Shown here piece after piece: positions 1-8,921 of a stretch of DNA of 64,000 nucleotides. The translations under genes were made by a program, and so were the position numbers. The stretch comes from Nesterenkonia sandarakina (GTDB lineage: Bacteria; Actinomycetota; Actinomycetes; Actinomycetales; Micrococcaceae), in NCBI RefSeq assembly GCF_013410215.1, contig NZ_JACCFQ010000001.1, positions 2,232,001 to 2,296,000 of the forward strand. The letters are read 5' to 3'. Each line of letters starts with the position of its first letter. Position 1 is the first letter of the stretch. The notes under the pieces were generated by a model. That model was not told the origin of the DNA and did not search any database. It saw nothing but the letters and a program-made list of their open reading frames with translations.

Positions 1-16
1 GGCGCGGTGGCCCAGC

Positions 17-55
17 CCCGCTCTGGCCTCCCGCTCTGGCCTCCCGCCCCGGCCG
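17..55. repeat. 13-bp tandem repeat, 3 copies, 3' of pepN
   Basis: Two exact copies of CCCGCTCTGGCCT (17-29, 30-42) and a degenerate third (43-55) lie just beyond the pepN stop codon at 63. The array is non-coding. It resembles seven other arrays in this window in position (3' flank) but not in sequence. Confidence 0.8.
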
Positions 56-62
56 CTCCGGA

Positions 63-2765
63 TCAGCCCCGGGCTGCGGCCTGGGCGCGGAGTCCGCGCA
101 GCAGCTGATCGTGTTCCTCGATGAGCAGCCGGCGCAGTGCGGCCGGGGCGTCGCCGTTCTCCTGGAGCCAGGCCTCGGTGCGCTGCGCCAGGGGATCCTG
201 CTCGGGGTCCTGTCCGGGATCCAGGTCCTGGGCTCCGGGGTAGAGCCCGGAGACCACCCGGGTGGCCTGGCCCTGACTCATCCGCTCCCACACGTCGCTC
301 AGCGCCTCGAAGTACGCCGGGGTGTGCCGCTCGATCACCGCAGCGGTCTCTGGATCCCCGGCCACGGTGAAGCCTTCCACGGTGGCGGTGAGGTGATCGT
401 TGGAGAGCTCCTGGCCGGCGTCGTCGGTCCCGGCCAGCGCCTGCCCGAAGGCGTCCTGCTTGATCCGCCGGTCCGGACGCGCCGCAGCGGCCAACCGGTG
501 TGCGATCTTCGCCCGGGCGGTGGTCTTGGCGGCCAGCTCCGCGTCCAGCTGCTCCCGGCTCACCCGGCCGTGCGCGGCGAGGGCCTGCAGGAACGCCCAG
601 CGCAGCTCCTCGTCGATCGCCAGCCCGGAGATTCCGTGGTCCTCGGCGCCGCCGTCGAGCAGCGCCTCGAGCAGCTCCAGCTGCGAACCTTCTTCGCGGG
701 AGAGTGTGGCCAGGCACCGGGCGATCGCTCGCTGATGGTCCCCACCGGTGCGGCGGGTCAGCTCCCCGGCGAGCGTCGCCGCGAGGTCCCGCTGCAGCCC
801 GGCGCGCTCCTTGGCCGGGGTGTAGCGCTCAAGCGCGGTCAGCGACTGCCGCAGCAGCCCCTGGACGACGACGATCTCTTCGATGCCCAGGCCCAGCTGC
901 TGCACGGCGGTGAGGAACCGGCGGGCGGGCAGCTCACCGTCGCGCACCATGGACCACAGCGCGGCCCAGACGGTGGCCCGCGCCAGCGGGTCCGCCACCG
1001 GATAGGTCAGCACCGCGGCCACCGACTCTGCGTCCAGGCTGAGCTTGGCGTAGGTCAGATCCTCTTCATTGGGCAGCAGCAGCCGGGGGCGCCCCTCGGG
1101 GACGTTGAGCTCGGGGACCTCGGTGACGCCGTTGGGGGCGGCCGGGTCCACAAAGACCTCCTGGGCGGCGTGCAGCACCAGGGTGTCGTTCGAGGGAGCG
1201 AGCAGGTGCACGCCGACGCGGATCTTATGCGGCCGGGACACCGACTCACCCGTGGCCGGATCGATGCCCTGCTCGCGCACCAGCACACGACCGGACTCGT
1301 CGAGCTCGGCGGAGAGCACCGGGACCCCGGCGGTCTGCAGCCAGGCCCGCGCCCAGTCGTCCATGTTCGCCCCGGTGACCTCCTCCAACACGGCGAGGAA
1401 GTCTCCCAGTGAAGCGTTGCCGAAGGCGTGCCGGGTGAAGTAGCGCCGCGCGGCCTCCCGGAAGGCCTCCCGACCGGCGTAGGCGGCGAGCTGCTTGAGC
1501 ACCGAGGCGCCCTTGGCGTAGGTGATCCCGTCGAAATTCTGGTCGGCGGCCTCGAGGTCCTCGATGTCCGCGACGATCGGGTGCGTGGTGGGCAGCTGGT
1601 CCTGCACATAGGCCCAGGCCTTGCGCCCGTTGGCGAAGGAGATCCAGGAGGTCTCCCAGTCGGTGGCCTCGTCCACGGCCAGGGAACCCATGTAGTCGGC
1701 GAAGGACTCCTTGAGCCACAGGTCGTCCCACCAGTGCATGGTCACCAGATCGCCGAACCACATATGCGCCATCTCATGCATCAACGTGTTGGCCCGGGTC
1801 TCATACTGGGCGTCGGTGGCCGCGGTGTCGAAGACGTACTTCTCGGTGAAGGTCACCAGTCCCGGGTTCTCCATCGCGCCGAGGTTGTACTCCGGGACGA
1901 AGACCTGGTCGTACTTGCCCCAGGGATAGGGGTAGGCGAACTCGGTGTGGAAGAAGTCCAGCCCGCTGCGGGTGAGCTCCAGCAGCGCCTCGGCGTCGAA
2001 GTGCTTGGCCAGCGATGCCCGGCAGAGCACGCTCAGCGGCACCTCGCGGGCCTCTCCGCCCGGGACCCCGCCCTGGTAGCGGCCCTCCACGTGGTGGTAG
2101 GGACCGGCCAGCAGCGCGGTGATATAGGAAGACATCCGGGGAGTCTCAGCGAACTCCACCCGGACCAGCGGGTGAGCATCGGCGTCGTCACCGGTGGTGG
2201 TCTCCACGGTCTCCAGGGGCGCCCGGGTGATCGCCGGGCTGTTCGAGCGCAGCTGCCAGGCCTGGGGCCCGATGATCGAGAAGCTGAATCGGGCCTTCAG
2301 ATCCGGCTGCTCGAAGACCGGGAACACCCGGCGGGAATCGGCCGGCTCGTACTGGGTGTAGAGATAGACCTGGTCATCCACCGGGTCCACGAACCGGTGC
2401 AGGCCCTCCCCGGACCGGGAATAGCGCGAGGTGGACCGGATCTCCACTGTGTTCTGCGCCTGCAGCTCCGGGAGCAGGATCCGGGCGGGCCCCACGTGGC
2501 TGGCCACGTCCAGGTCCACACCGTTGAGCACCAGGGACTCCACCGAGGCTCCCAGGTGGTCCAGGAACGTGCTGGCACCGGCCTCCGCCGCGGAGAACGT
2601 GATCGAGGTCTGCACCGGGTAGGTGGCTGCCGCCGGGGCGGGGGCCCCGCGCAGATCCACCTCGACGCGGTAGTGCGTGACCTCCAGCAGGGTGCCGCGC
2701 CGGGCGGCCTCCTCGCGGGTCAGGTTCTCGACATCGGCACGGGGGAAGGGCAGCTGAGCAGTCAT
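63..2765 (-). CDS. pepN: Aminopeptidase N (M1 family zinc metallopeptidase)
   Basis: Cytoplasmic M1 aminopeptidase that removes N-terminal residues from peptides. The exopeptidase motif GAMEN is seen near residue 295, and the zinc site HEMAH followed by the downstream Glu in KESFADY near 329-355. The roughly 900-residue length is normal for the actinobacterial form, with an N-terminal beta domain, a catalytic domain and a long alpha-helical ERAP1-like C-terminal domain. The ATG at 2765 is used here. A TTG four codons upstream (2777) has a better spaced AGGTG ribosome-binding site and is a real alternative. The gene stands alone, and its upstream region is an array of 19-bp repeats that also forms the 3' flank of the neighbouring acyl-CoA oxidase gene. 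Confidence 0.95.
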   Translation of the reverse strand: MTAQLPFPRADVENLTREEAARRGTLLEVTHYRVEVDLRGAPAPAAATYPVQTSITFSAAEAGASTFLDHLGASVESLVLNGVDLDVASHVGPARILLPELQAQNTVEIRSTSRYSRSGEGLHRFVDPVDDQVYLYTQYEPADSRRVFPVFEQPDLKARFSFSIIGPQAWQLRSNSPAITRAPLETVETTTGDDADAHPLVRVEFAETPRMSSYITALLAGPYHHVEGRYQGGVPGGEAREVPLSVLCRASLAKHFDAEALLELTRSGLDFFHTEFAYPYPWGKYDQVFVPEYNLGAMENPGLVTFTEKYVFDTAATDAQYETRANTLMHEMAHMWFGDLVTMHWWDDLWLKESFADYMGSLAVDEATDWETSWISFANGRKAWAYVQDQLPTTHPIVADIEDLEAADQNFDGITYAKGASVLKQLAAYAGREAFREAARRYFTRHAFGNASLGDFLAVLEEVTGANMDDWARAWLQTAGVPVLSAELDESGRVLVREQGIDPATGESVSRPHKIRVGVHLLAPSNDTLVLHAAQEVFVDPAAPNGVTEVPELNVPEGRPRLLLPNEEDLTYAKLSLDAESVAAVLTYPVADPLARATVWAALWSMVRDGELPARRFLTAVQQLGLGIEEIVVVQGLLRQSLTALERYTPAKERAGLQRDLAATLAGELTRRTGGDHQRAIARCLATLSREEGSQLELLEALLDGGAEDHGISGLAIDEELRWAFLQALAAHGRVSREQLDAELAAKTTARAKIAHRLAAAARPDRRIKQDAFGQALAGTDDAGQELSNDHLTATVEGFTVAGDPETAAVIERHTPAYFEALSDVWERMSQGQATRVVSGLYPGAQDLDPGQDPEQDPLAQRTEAWLQENGDAPAALRRLLIEEHDQLLRGLRAQAAARG

Positions 2766-2787
2766 CCTGCCATTCAAGCAGACACCT

Positions 2788-2863
2788 GCTCAGCCGCCCG
2801 TCAGCGGCTCAGCCGCTCACCAGAAGCTCAGCCGCCCATCAGCAGCTCAGCCGCCCATTCCCG
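2788..2863. repeat. 19-bp tandem repeat, 4 copies
   Basis: Four consecutive 19-bp units on the GCTCAGCCGCCCATCAGCA theme occupy 2788-2806, 2807-2825, 2826-2844 and 2845-2863. The array begins 11 nt after the acyl-CoA oxidase stop and ends close to the pepN start. Across units 1-2 there is a perfect 6-bp hairpin AGCGGC-TCA-GCCGCT (2803-2817). No T-run follows it. Confidence 0.85.
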
Positions 2864-2873
2864 CGCGCCCGGC

Positions 2874-4937
2874 TCACTTCCGGCGCGAATGCAGCAGCTT
2901 CTCCTTCACCGGTGCCTCGGGAGAGGCCCGCAGCGTGCGGTAGTACTCCATGGACTCATCCTGGCGCTGCTGCTCGGTGCCGGAGGTGATCTCCATGCGC
3001 ACGTGTTCGGGGGAGTAGCCGAAGGAGTCCACGATGTCCTGAGCGTGCGGGCGCAGCCGGGCCAGCAGCCGGTTCACATAGGGGCTGAGCGTGCGGGCCC
3101 GCTGCGACGAGATCCGGCCGTGCAGCAGGTACCAGTCCAGCGTGTCTTCGATCTTGGTCAGCGCGTAGAGGTCACGCAGCCAGGTCATGATCTGCTTGGT
3201 CCCGGGATCGCTGACCCGTTCCAGGGCCTCGGTGAAGGACTCCCAGAGCAGCAGGTCCGCGTGGGCCTTCGCTGCGTTGATGATCTCGTACTGGTGTTCG
3301 TTGAAGATCTCCGCCTGCTTCGCCGCGGGCAGCTTCGACGCCGAGCGCAGCTCCCCGGCGACGTCGATGACCATCTGCCGGGAACGCTCGGTGAGCAGCT
3401 GACGCTGCACCTCGGGCTGCTTGAACCAGTTCGCGCTGCGGCGCTCGTCCCCGGTGTCCTGCACTGACTGCACGGCACGGCGCAGCCCGAACCGGTTCAT
3501 CACGGTGGACTGGGCCTGGTTGGCCACATAGCGCGAGAGCACCCCGAAATCGGCGCCCTTGAACTCGGCGGCGTAGTCGCTGAGCAGCCGCTTGGCCACC
3601 AGCTGGAGCAGCACGTTGTTGTCCCCTTCGAAGGTGACATAGACATCGAGGTCGGCGCGCAGCGAGACCAGCCGGTTCTCCGAGATGAACCCGGCACCGC
3701 CGCAGGCCTCGCGGGCCTCCTGCAGGGTGTCCAGCGCGTGCCAGGTGGTGACCGACTTGATCGCCGCGGCGAGGGTCTCCAGCTCCTGCCGGTTGGCGTC
3801 TGAATCGTCCTTCCCGGAGAACACGTCATCCAGCTTGACCAGCAGGTTCTCGTGGGCGAAGTTCGCCGCGAAGGTGGTGGCCAGGCGGGGAAGCAGCCGG
3901 CGCTGGTGCAGCTGGTAGTCCAGCAGCACCTCCTCCTCGATCGGGGAGGAGGCGTTGAACTGGCGGCGCTGGTTGCCGTAGGTGATCGCACCGATCAGCG
4001 CCAGCTTCGAAGCCGCCACCGAAGCGCCGGTGAGCGAGACCCGTCCCTGCACCAGGGTGCCGAGCATCGTGAAGAAGCGCCGGCCGGGGGAGTCGATCGG
4101 GGAGCTGTAGGTGCCGTCGGCGGCGACGTCGCCGTAGCGGTTGAGCAGGTTGGTCCGGGGCACCCGGACCTGGTTGAAGGTGAAGCAGCCGTTGTCGACC
4201 CCGTTCAGGCCGCCCTTCTGGCCCTCATCGGTGATCGTGATGCCCTCCAGCGCCTTGCCGTCCTCGCCGCGGATGTTGGTGTAGAGGCAATGCACCCCGT
4301 GGTTGACCCCGTTGGTGATCAGCTGGGCGAAGACGACGGCGTCCTTGGCGTGGTTCGCCGCATTGCCCAGGTAGCGCTTGGTGGCCGCGGGGAACGGGGT
4401 GTGCAGGATGAACTCTTCGGTGGCCGGATCATAGGTCGCGGTGGTACCGATGGAGGCGACGTCGGAGCCGTGGCCGAACTCGGTCATGGCGAAAGCGCCC
4501 GGGGCCCTGAGGTCCATGGTCGCGGGGAGGAAACGACGGTGATGATCCTCCGAGCCCAGGTGCAGCACCGCGGCGGCGAAGAGTCCCCACTGGACCCCGG
4601 CCTTGATCTGCAGCGACGGGTCCGCGGTGACCAGTTCCTCGAAGGCGGCGATGTTCGCCCCGTGGGCGTCCTGACCGCCGAACTCGGTGGGGAAGGCCCG
4701 GTGCACGGCGCCGCCGTCGACCAGCAGCGCCAGCTGCTTGAACACCCGCTCGCGGTGGTCCTCCTTGGACATGCCCTCGATCTTGTGGAACGCCGAGTCC
4801 TTCAGCAGCTCCCGGGCCTCACGCCGGGTCTCTGCCCAGTGACCGAGCAGCACCTCCTCCATCACCTTCTTGTCCACGCGGGCGGAGTCGGCGGGGTCGA
4901 TGGCCTCGATCGGGTCGGTGACCGGGTGGTGTGACAT
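2874..4937 (-). CDS. Acyl-CoA oxidase / acyl-CoA dehydrogenase family protein
   Basis: FAD-dependent acyl-CoA dehydrogenation, the first step of beta-oxidation. The 687 residues are longer than a classical acyl-CoA dehydrogenase and match the oxidase-type layout: N-terminal helical domain, central beta domain with AMTEFGHGSD at about 150-159, helical FAD domain with the EACGGAGF motif near 410, then an extra C-terminal helical domain. The start ATG is preceded by GAGGAG at good spacing. It is transcribed divergently from a thiolase, a reductase and a hydratase, so it probably supplies enoyl-CoA to that set. Whether oxygen or an electron-transfer flavoprotein is the acceptor cannot be read from sequence. 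No regulator gene is adjacent. Confidence 0.85.
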   Translation of the reverse strand: MSHHPVTDPIEAIDPADSARVDKKVMEEVLLGHWAETRREARELLKDSAFHKIEGMSKEDHRERVFKQLALLVDGGAVHRAFPTEFGGQDAHGANIAAFEELVTADPSLQIKAGVQWGLFAAAVLHLGSEDHHRRFLPATMDLRAPGAFAMTEFGHGSDVASIGTTATYDPATEEFILHTPFPAATKRYLGNAANHAKDAVVFAQLITNGVNHGVHCLYTNIRGEDGKALEGITITDEGQKGGLNGVDNGCFTFNQVRVPRTNLLNRYGDVAADGTYSSPIDSPGRRFFTMLGTLVQGRVSLTGASVAASKLALIGAITYGNQRRQFNASSPIEEEVLLDYQLHQRRLLPRLATTFAANFAHENLLVKLDDVFSGKDDSDANRQELETLAAAIKSVTTWHALDTLQEAREACGGAGFISENRLVSLRADLDVYVTFEGDNNVLLQLVAKRLLSDYAAEFKGADFGVLSRYVANQAQSTVMNRFGLRRAVQSVQDTGDERRSANWFKQPEVQRQLLTERSRQMVIDVAGELRSASKLPAAKQAEIFNEHQYEIINAAKAHADLLLWESFTEALERVSDPGTKQIMTWLRDLYALTKIEDTLDWYLLHGRISSQRARTLSPYVNRLLARLRPHAQDIVDSFGYSPEHVRMEITSGTEQQRQDESMEYYRTLRASPEAPVKEKLLHSRRK

Positions 4938-5007
4938 GAGGTCTCCTCAGACTGGTGTTGAGCGTCAGGCGCACGGGGTGATCGGCACCGGTTCTTCGGT
5001 GTGGGGT

Positions 5008-5018
5008 GATCAGTGATC
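5008..5018. promoter_or_regulatory. Palindrome GATCA-G-TGATC in divergent control region
   Basis: An 11-bp perfect palindrome lies between the divergent acyl-CoA oxidase and thiolase genes, about 23 bp upstream of a second palindrome. It may be an operator half or part of the minus-strand promoter. No function is assignable from sequence alone. Confidence 0.3.
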
Positions 5019-5035
5019 CTGCACACAAAATAGTC

Positions 5036-5041
5036 TATGAT
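5036..5041 (+). promoter_or_regulatory. Candidate -10 box (TATGAT) of the thiolase operon
   Basis: TATGAT matches TATAAT at five of six positions in an otherwise GC-rich region, about 90 bp upstream of the thiolase start. No convincing -35 element is visible. The next base begins the palindrome at 5041-5052, so a bound repressor would block this promoter. Confidence 0.4.
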
Positions 5042-5052
5042 ACTGACCAGTA
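5041..5052. promoter_or_regulatory. Candidate operator TACTG-AC-CAGTA
   Basis: Perfect inverted repeat with 5-bp arms and a 2-bp centre, touching the candidate -10 box. The size and placement suit a dimeric TetR-type regulator of lipid genes. The regulator is not encoded nearby, so this is inference from symmetry and position. Confidence 0.4.
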
Positions 5053-5133
5053 ACAAATGCAAGACCCGGCGCACCTGCTGACCCAGCGGGGGTCGCGCCG
5101 GGGGCTGCAACCCTCGACCCAGGAGTCAGTTCC

Positions 5134-6426
5134 ATGAGTGCACAGAACATCCGCGACGCCGTCATCATCGGTGGAAATCGCATCCCCTTCGCCCGGGCGC
5201 ACACCGCCTACGCCACCGCCGGGAATCAGGACATGCTCACCTCCACGCTGAACGGCCTGGTGGCCCGCTTCGGGCTGCAGGGGGAGCAGATCGGCACCGT
5301 CGCCGCCGGGGCCGTGATGAAGCACTCCAAGAACTTCAACCTCACCCGGGAATCGGTGCTGGGCACCCCGCTGGACCCCAAGACCCCGGCCTTCGACGTG
5401 CAGATGGCCTGCGCCACCGGCATGGAGGCGATCGGCTCGATGGCGAACAAGATCAAGCTGGGCCAGATCGACTCGGCCATCGCCGGGGGAGTCGACTCCA
5501 TCTCTGACGCCCCGATCGTGGTCACCGACGAGCTGCGCGGGATCCTGATGGAGGCCAACCGGGCCAAGACCCTCAGCCAGCGACTCAAGGCGCTGTCCAA
5601 GATCCGCCCGGCCCACCTGGCCCCGCAGGCCCCCGGCGTCAACGAGCCGCGCACCGGGATGTCCATGGGCGAGCACATGGCGATCACCGCCCACGCCTGG
5701 GGCATCACCCGCGCGGAGCAGGACGAGCTCGCCCTGGCCAGCCACAAGAACCTCGCCGCCGCCTATGACCGCGGCTTCTTCGACGACCTGATCACCCCGT
5801 TCAAGAACGTCAGCCGCGACACCAACATGCGCGCCGACTCCACCCTGGAGAAGCTGGGCAAGCTCTCCCCGGCCTTCGGCAAGGACCTCGGCGCCGAGGC
5901 CACCATGACCGCGGCGAACTCCACCGCCCTGACCGACGGCGCCTCCGCGGTGCTGCTGGGCTCCGAGGAATGGGCGGACCAGCACGACCTGCCCAAGCTG
6001 GCGAACTTCATCGACTACGAGGAGGGCGCAGTGGACTTCGTCGACGGCGCCGAAGGCCTGCTGATGGCACCGGCCTACGCCGCCGCCCGGATGCTCAAGC
6101 GCAACAACCTCAGCTTCTCCGACTTCGAGTACCTGGAGATCCACGAGGCCTTCGCCTCCACCGTGCTGGCCCAGATCAAGGCCTGGGAGTCCGAGGAGTT
6201 CTGCAAGAACAAGCTCGGCCTGGACTCTGCACTGGGCACCATCGACCGCAGCCGGCTCAATGTCAACGGCTCCTCGCTCGCCGCCGGGCACCCCTTCGCG
6301 GCCACCGGTGGACGGATCGTCGCCTCACTGGCCAAGGCGCTGCACGGCAAGCCCGGCAAGCTCGGCTTCATCTCGGTCTGCGCCGCCGGCGGCCAGGGCA
6401 TCACCGCGATCATCGAAGGGCGGTGA
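5134..6426 (+). CDS. Acetyl-CoA C-acetyltransferase / 3-ketoacyl-CoA thiolase (FadI/FadA2-like)
   Basis: Thiolase that cleaves 3-ketoacyl-CoA or, in reverse, condenses acetyl-CoA. The nucleophilic Cys93 lies in ACATGME, the catalytic His337 in HEAFA, a GHP motif follows in the segment after NVNGSSLAAG, and the second active-site Cys416 in CAAGGQG. At 430 residues it has the length of the FadI/FadA2 subgroup. The start is supported by an AGGAG box 8 nt upstream. It is the first gene of a plus-strand operon with the reductase (8 nt downstream) and hydratase. The mycobacterial FadA2-FabG4-HtdX cluster has the same three genes, which supports co-function. Confidence 0.92.
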   Translation: MSAQNIRDAVIIGGNRIPFARAHTAYATAGNQDMLTSTLNGLVARFGLQGEQIGTVAAGAVMKHSKNFNLTRESVLGTPLDPKTPAFDVQMACATGMEAIGSMANKIKLGQIDSAIAGGVDSISDAPIVVTDELRGILMEANRAKTLSQRLKALSKIRPAHLAPQAPGVNEPRTGMSMGEHMAITAHAWGITRAEQDELALASHKNLAAAYDRGFFDDLITPFKNVSRDTNMRADSTLEKLGKLSPAFGKDLGAEATMTAANSTALTDGASAVLLGSEEWADQHDLPKLANFIDYEEGAVDFVDGAEGLLMAPAYAAARMLKRNNLSFSDFEYLEIHEAFASTVLAQIKAWESEEFCKNKLGLDSALGTIDRSRLNVNGSSLAAGHPFAATGGRIVASLAKALHGKPGKLGFISVCAAGGQGITAIIEGR

Positions 6427-6433
6427 ACGCTTC

Positions 6434-7795
6434 ATGGCTCGAGACACCTACACGGAATTCGCCAACACCGGCTTCGGCCGCACCCTGACCAAGAACCTGG
6501 GCCTGCCGCAGCCGGCGAAGCTGCGCCGGCACCGGCCCGGCCGCCCGCTGATCGACGGACCCGTCGTGGTGCTGGGCAGCTCCGAGGCCGCCTCGGCGCT
6601 CGCGGATCGGCTGCTCAGCTGGGATCTCGATGTGCGCCGGCACCTCGGGCCCAAGGAGAAGGTGGCCGGCGTCGTCGCCTGCTTCGACTCCGCCTCCAGC
6701 CCTGCGGACCTCAGCGAGACCGTGCTGGAGATCGGGATGCTGCTCAAGCAGCTCAAGCCCTCCGGCCGGGTGATCACCGTCTCCCGGGACCCGCAGGGCA
6801 CCTCGGACCCCAGCGTCCGCGCCGCCCGCAGCGCGGTTCAGGGCCTGACCCGCTCCACGGCCCACGAGATGCGAGCCGGGGGCACCGCCAACGGAATCGT
6901 GCTCGCCGATGAGCTGGATCCCTCCGCACCGGGTGTCGCCGGGGCGCTGCGCTTCCTGCTCTCCGGACGCTCCGCGTTCGTCTCGGGTCAGTTCATCTCG
7001 GTGGACAGCGTCAACGGTGCACTGCCGCAGAACTGGGACCGCCCGCTGCAGGGCCAGGTCGCCGTGGTCACCGGCGCCGCCCGCGGCATCGGTGCGTCCA
7101 TCGCCCGGGTGCTGCACCGCGACGGCGCCTCCTTGATCCTGGTCGACATCCCCGCGGCCGGCGAGCAGCTGGCCGCGGTGGCCAATGAGGTCTCCGGGAC
7201 CGCGCTGCAGCTGGACATCACCGCCGAGAATGCGGGGGAACGGATCCTCGGCCACGCGAGGCAGCACCATGGACGGCTCGACATCGTGGTGCACAACGCC
7301 GGGATCACCCGGGACAAGCTGCTGGCGAATATGGACGAGTCCCGCTGGAACTCGGTGATCGCGGTGAACATCGAGTCGCAGCTGCGGATGAATCGGGCCT
7401 TCCTGGCCTCGGACCTGTTCAACTCCGATGCTCGCGGAGCGATGGGCCCGCGGATCATCTCGCTGGCCTCGACCTCCGGGATCGCCGGGAACCGCGGCCA
7501 GACCAACTACGCCGCCTCCAAGGCCGGGGTCATGGGCATGGTCTCGGCGACCGCCGATCAGCTGGCCGCCCGGCACGGCACCATCAACGCCGTCGCCCCG
7601 GGATTCATCGAGACCGAGATGACGGCGAAGATCCCCTTCGCCACCCGGGAGGTCGCCCGGCGGCTGAACTCGCTGAACCAGGGCGGACTGCCGGTGGACG
7701 TGGCGGAGACCATCTCCTTCCTGGCCTCACCGCAGGCCGGCGGGACCTCGGGGCTGACCCTGCGGGTCTGTGGACAGAATCTCGTGGGGGCCTGA
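6434..7795 (+). CDS. 3-oxoacyl-ACP/CoA reductase, high-molecular-weight FabG4 type (SDR)
   Basis: NAD(P)H-dependent ketoreductase. The 453-residue length and two-lobed layout match mycobacterial FabG4: an N-terminal Rossmann-like lobe lacking catalytic residues (about 1-200), then a complete short-chain dehydrogenase lobe with TGAARGIG near 213, a following NAG motif, catalytic Ser in STSGIAG and Tyr/Lys in YAASK near 358-362. The ATG at 6434 is chosen because homology begins there. A longer open frame upstream overlaps the thiolase and is rejected. It lies 7 nt after the thiolase and 3 nt before the MaoC-type gene, so all three are probably co-translated. Confidence 0.9.
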   Translation: MARDTYTEFANTGFGRTLTKNLGLPQPAKLRRHRPGRPLIDGPVVVLGSSEAASALADRLLSWDLDVRRHLGPKEKVAGVVACFDSASSPADLSETVLEIGMLLKQLKPSGRVITVSRDPQGTSDPSVRAARSAVQGLTRSTAHEMRAGGTANGIVLADELDPSAPGVAGALRFLLSGRSAFVSGQFISVDSVNGALPQNWDRPLQGQVAVVTGAARGIGASIARVLHRDGASLILVDIPAAGEQLAAVANEVSGTALQLDITAENAGERILGHARQHHGRLDIVVHNAGITRDKLLANMDESRWNSVIAVNIESQLRMNRAFLASDLFNSDARGAMGPRIISLASTSGIAGNRGQTNYAASKAGVMGMVSATADQLAARHGTINAVAPGFIETEMTAKIPFATREVARRLNSLNQGGLPVDVAETISFLASPQAGGTSGLTLRVCGQNLVGA

Positions 7796-7798
7796 GCC

Positions 7799-8797
7799 AT
7801 GGAGATTGAATCCCGGAATACGGAATCTGTGATCACGGAGATCGAGAGGCCCTCCCTGAGCAGCCTCTACGGGCGCGCCGCTCTGGGTGCCGCACGCTCG
7901 AAGCTACGCCCCGGCGCCGGACCGCGCTCCCTGCCGAAGCAGACCCTGCTGGCCCAGCATCCCGGGGTCAGCGCGGAAGAGGCCGAGAGCTACCGTCGGC
8001 TCTTCGGCGGGGAGGGGTTCGACGGCGTCCACCGCGCCTCGCTGCCCTCGGTTCTGGTCCACATCATCGGGTTCCCGGTCCTGATGGCCCTGATGAGCCA
8101 GGACGCGTTCCCGCTGCCGCTGATCGGGCTGGTGCACGTGTCCAACGAGGTCGAACACCTGCGTCCGGTCCGCGTGGGTCAGCCCGTGCAGATCCTGGTG
8201 AGCGCCGAGAATCTCCGTCCGCACCGCCGCGGCACCCAGGTGGACATCAAGGTCACCGTCCTTGAAGCCGGGACAGACCCGCAGGCCGCCCTCGGAGCAG
8301 CTGGCGCAGAGGAGTCCGCGGTGCTCTGGCGCTCGGTCTCGACCTACCTCAGCAAGGGCGCCCAGCTCGGCACGGAGATCTCGGCGGCGTCCGGGACCGC
8401 GGAGAACGGGTCCACCGCCGTGGCCCGCTCCGAGGATCCGAAGTCCTTCGTCCCACCGACCAAGACCGCCACCTGGCGGCTGGGCTCGGATGCCGGTCGG
8501 GCCTACGCCGCGGTCTCAGGCGACTACAACCCGATCCACGTGTCCCAGCTCACTGCCAGGTCGCTGGGCATGCCCGCCGCGATCGTGCATGGCATGTACT
8601 CGGCCGGGCGGATGCTGGAGGGACGGGAGCCGGAGAACGCCGGGCACCGCTGGTGGATCCGTTTCGAGGCTCCGGTGACCCTGCCCGGCACCGTGGCCTT
8701 CGCCGCACAGCCGCAGGGGGCGAACACCATGCGTTTCACCGGGTGGAACCCGCGCAAGGCCCGGCGGCACTTCGACGCCGGGCTGCAGCTGCCCTGA
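7799..8797 (+). CDS. MaoC/HtdX-type (R)-hydratase / dehydratase
   Basis: Probable (3R)-hydroxyacyl thioester dehydratase. It has 332 residues arranged as a double hot-dog fold. The C-terminal half carries the hydratase-2 signature YAAVSGDYNPIHVS starting near residue 237, with the catalytic Asp and His, and then AIVHGM. The N-terminal half keeps the fold but no visible catalytic motif, as in HtdX. Together with the preceding reductase and thiolase it could elongate or degrade 3-hydroxyacyl intermediates. Which direction runs in vivo is not known. A 15-bp repeat array begins 33 nt after its stop. Confidence 0.88.
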   Translation: MEIESRNTESVITEIERPSLSSLYGRAALGAARSKLRPGAGPRSLPKQTLLAQHPGVSAEEAESYRRLFGGEGFDGVHRASLPSVLVHIIGFPVLMALMSQDAFPLPLIGLVHVSNEVEHLRPVRVGQPVQILVSAENLRPHRRGTQVDIKVTVLEAGTDPQAALGAAGAEESAVLWRSVSTYLSKGAQLGTEISAASGTAENGSTAVARSEDPKSFVPPTKTATWRLGSDAGRAYAAVSGDYNPIHVSQLTARSLGMPAAIVHGMYSAGRMLEGREPENAGHRWWIRFEAPVTLPGTVAFAAQPQGANTMRFTGWNPRKARRHFDAGLQLP

Positions 8798-8830
8798 TCC
8801 AGCACGGCTGGGTGAAGTACGGCAGGGTTC

Positions 8831-8905
8831 AGCACTCCTGAGTCCAGCACCCCCGAGTCCAGCACCCCCGAGTCCAGCACCCCCGAGTCCAGCACCCCCG
8901 AGTCC
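8831..8905. repeat. 15-bp tandem repeat, 5 copies
   Basis: Units of AGCACCCCCGAGTCC: one diverged copy (8831-8845) and four identical copies (8846-8905). The array ends 16 nt before the start of the small membrane protein gene and so sits where its ribosome-binding site would be expected. Confidence 0.9.
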
Positions 8906-8921
8906 AGCAGAGACGAGCACC

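Noticed and set aside
8831-8905. Possible CRISPR array
   Set aside because: Units are 15 bp and directly adjacent, with no spacers and no cas genes. The same applies to the other arrays in the window.
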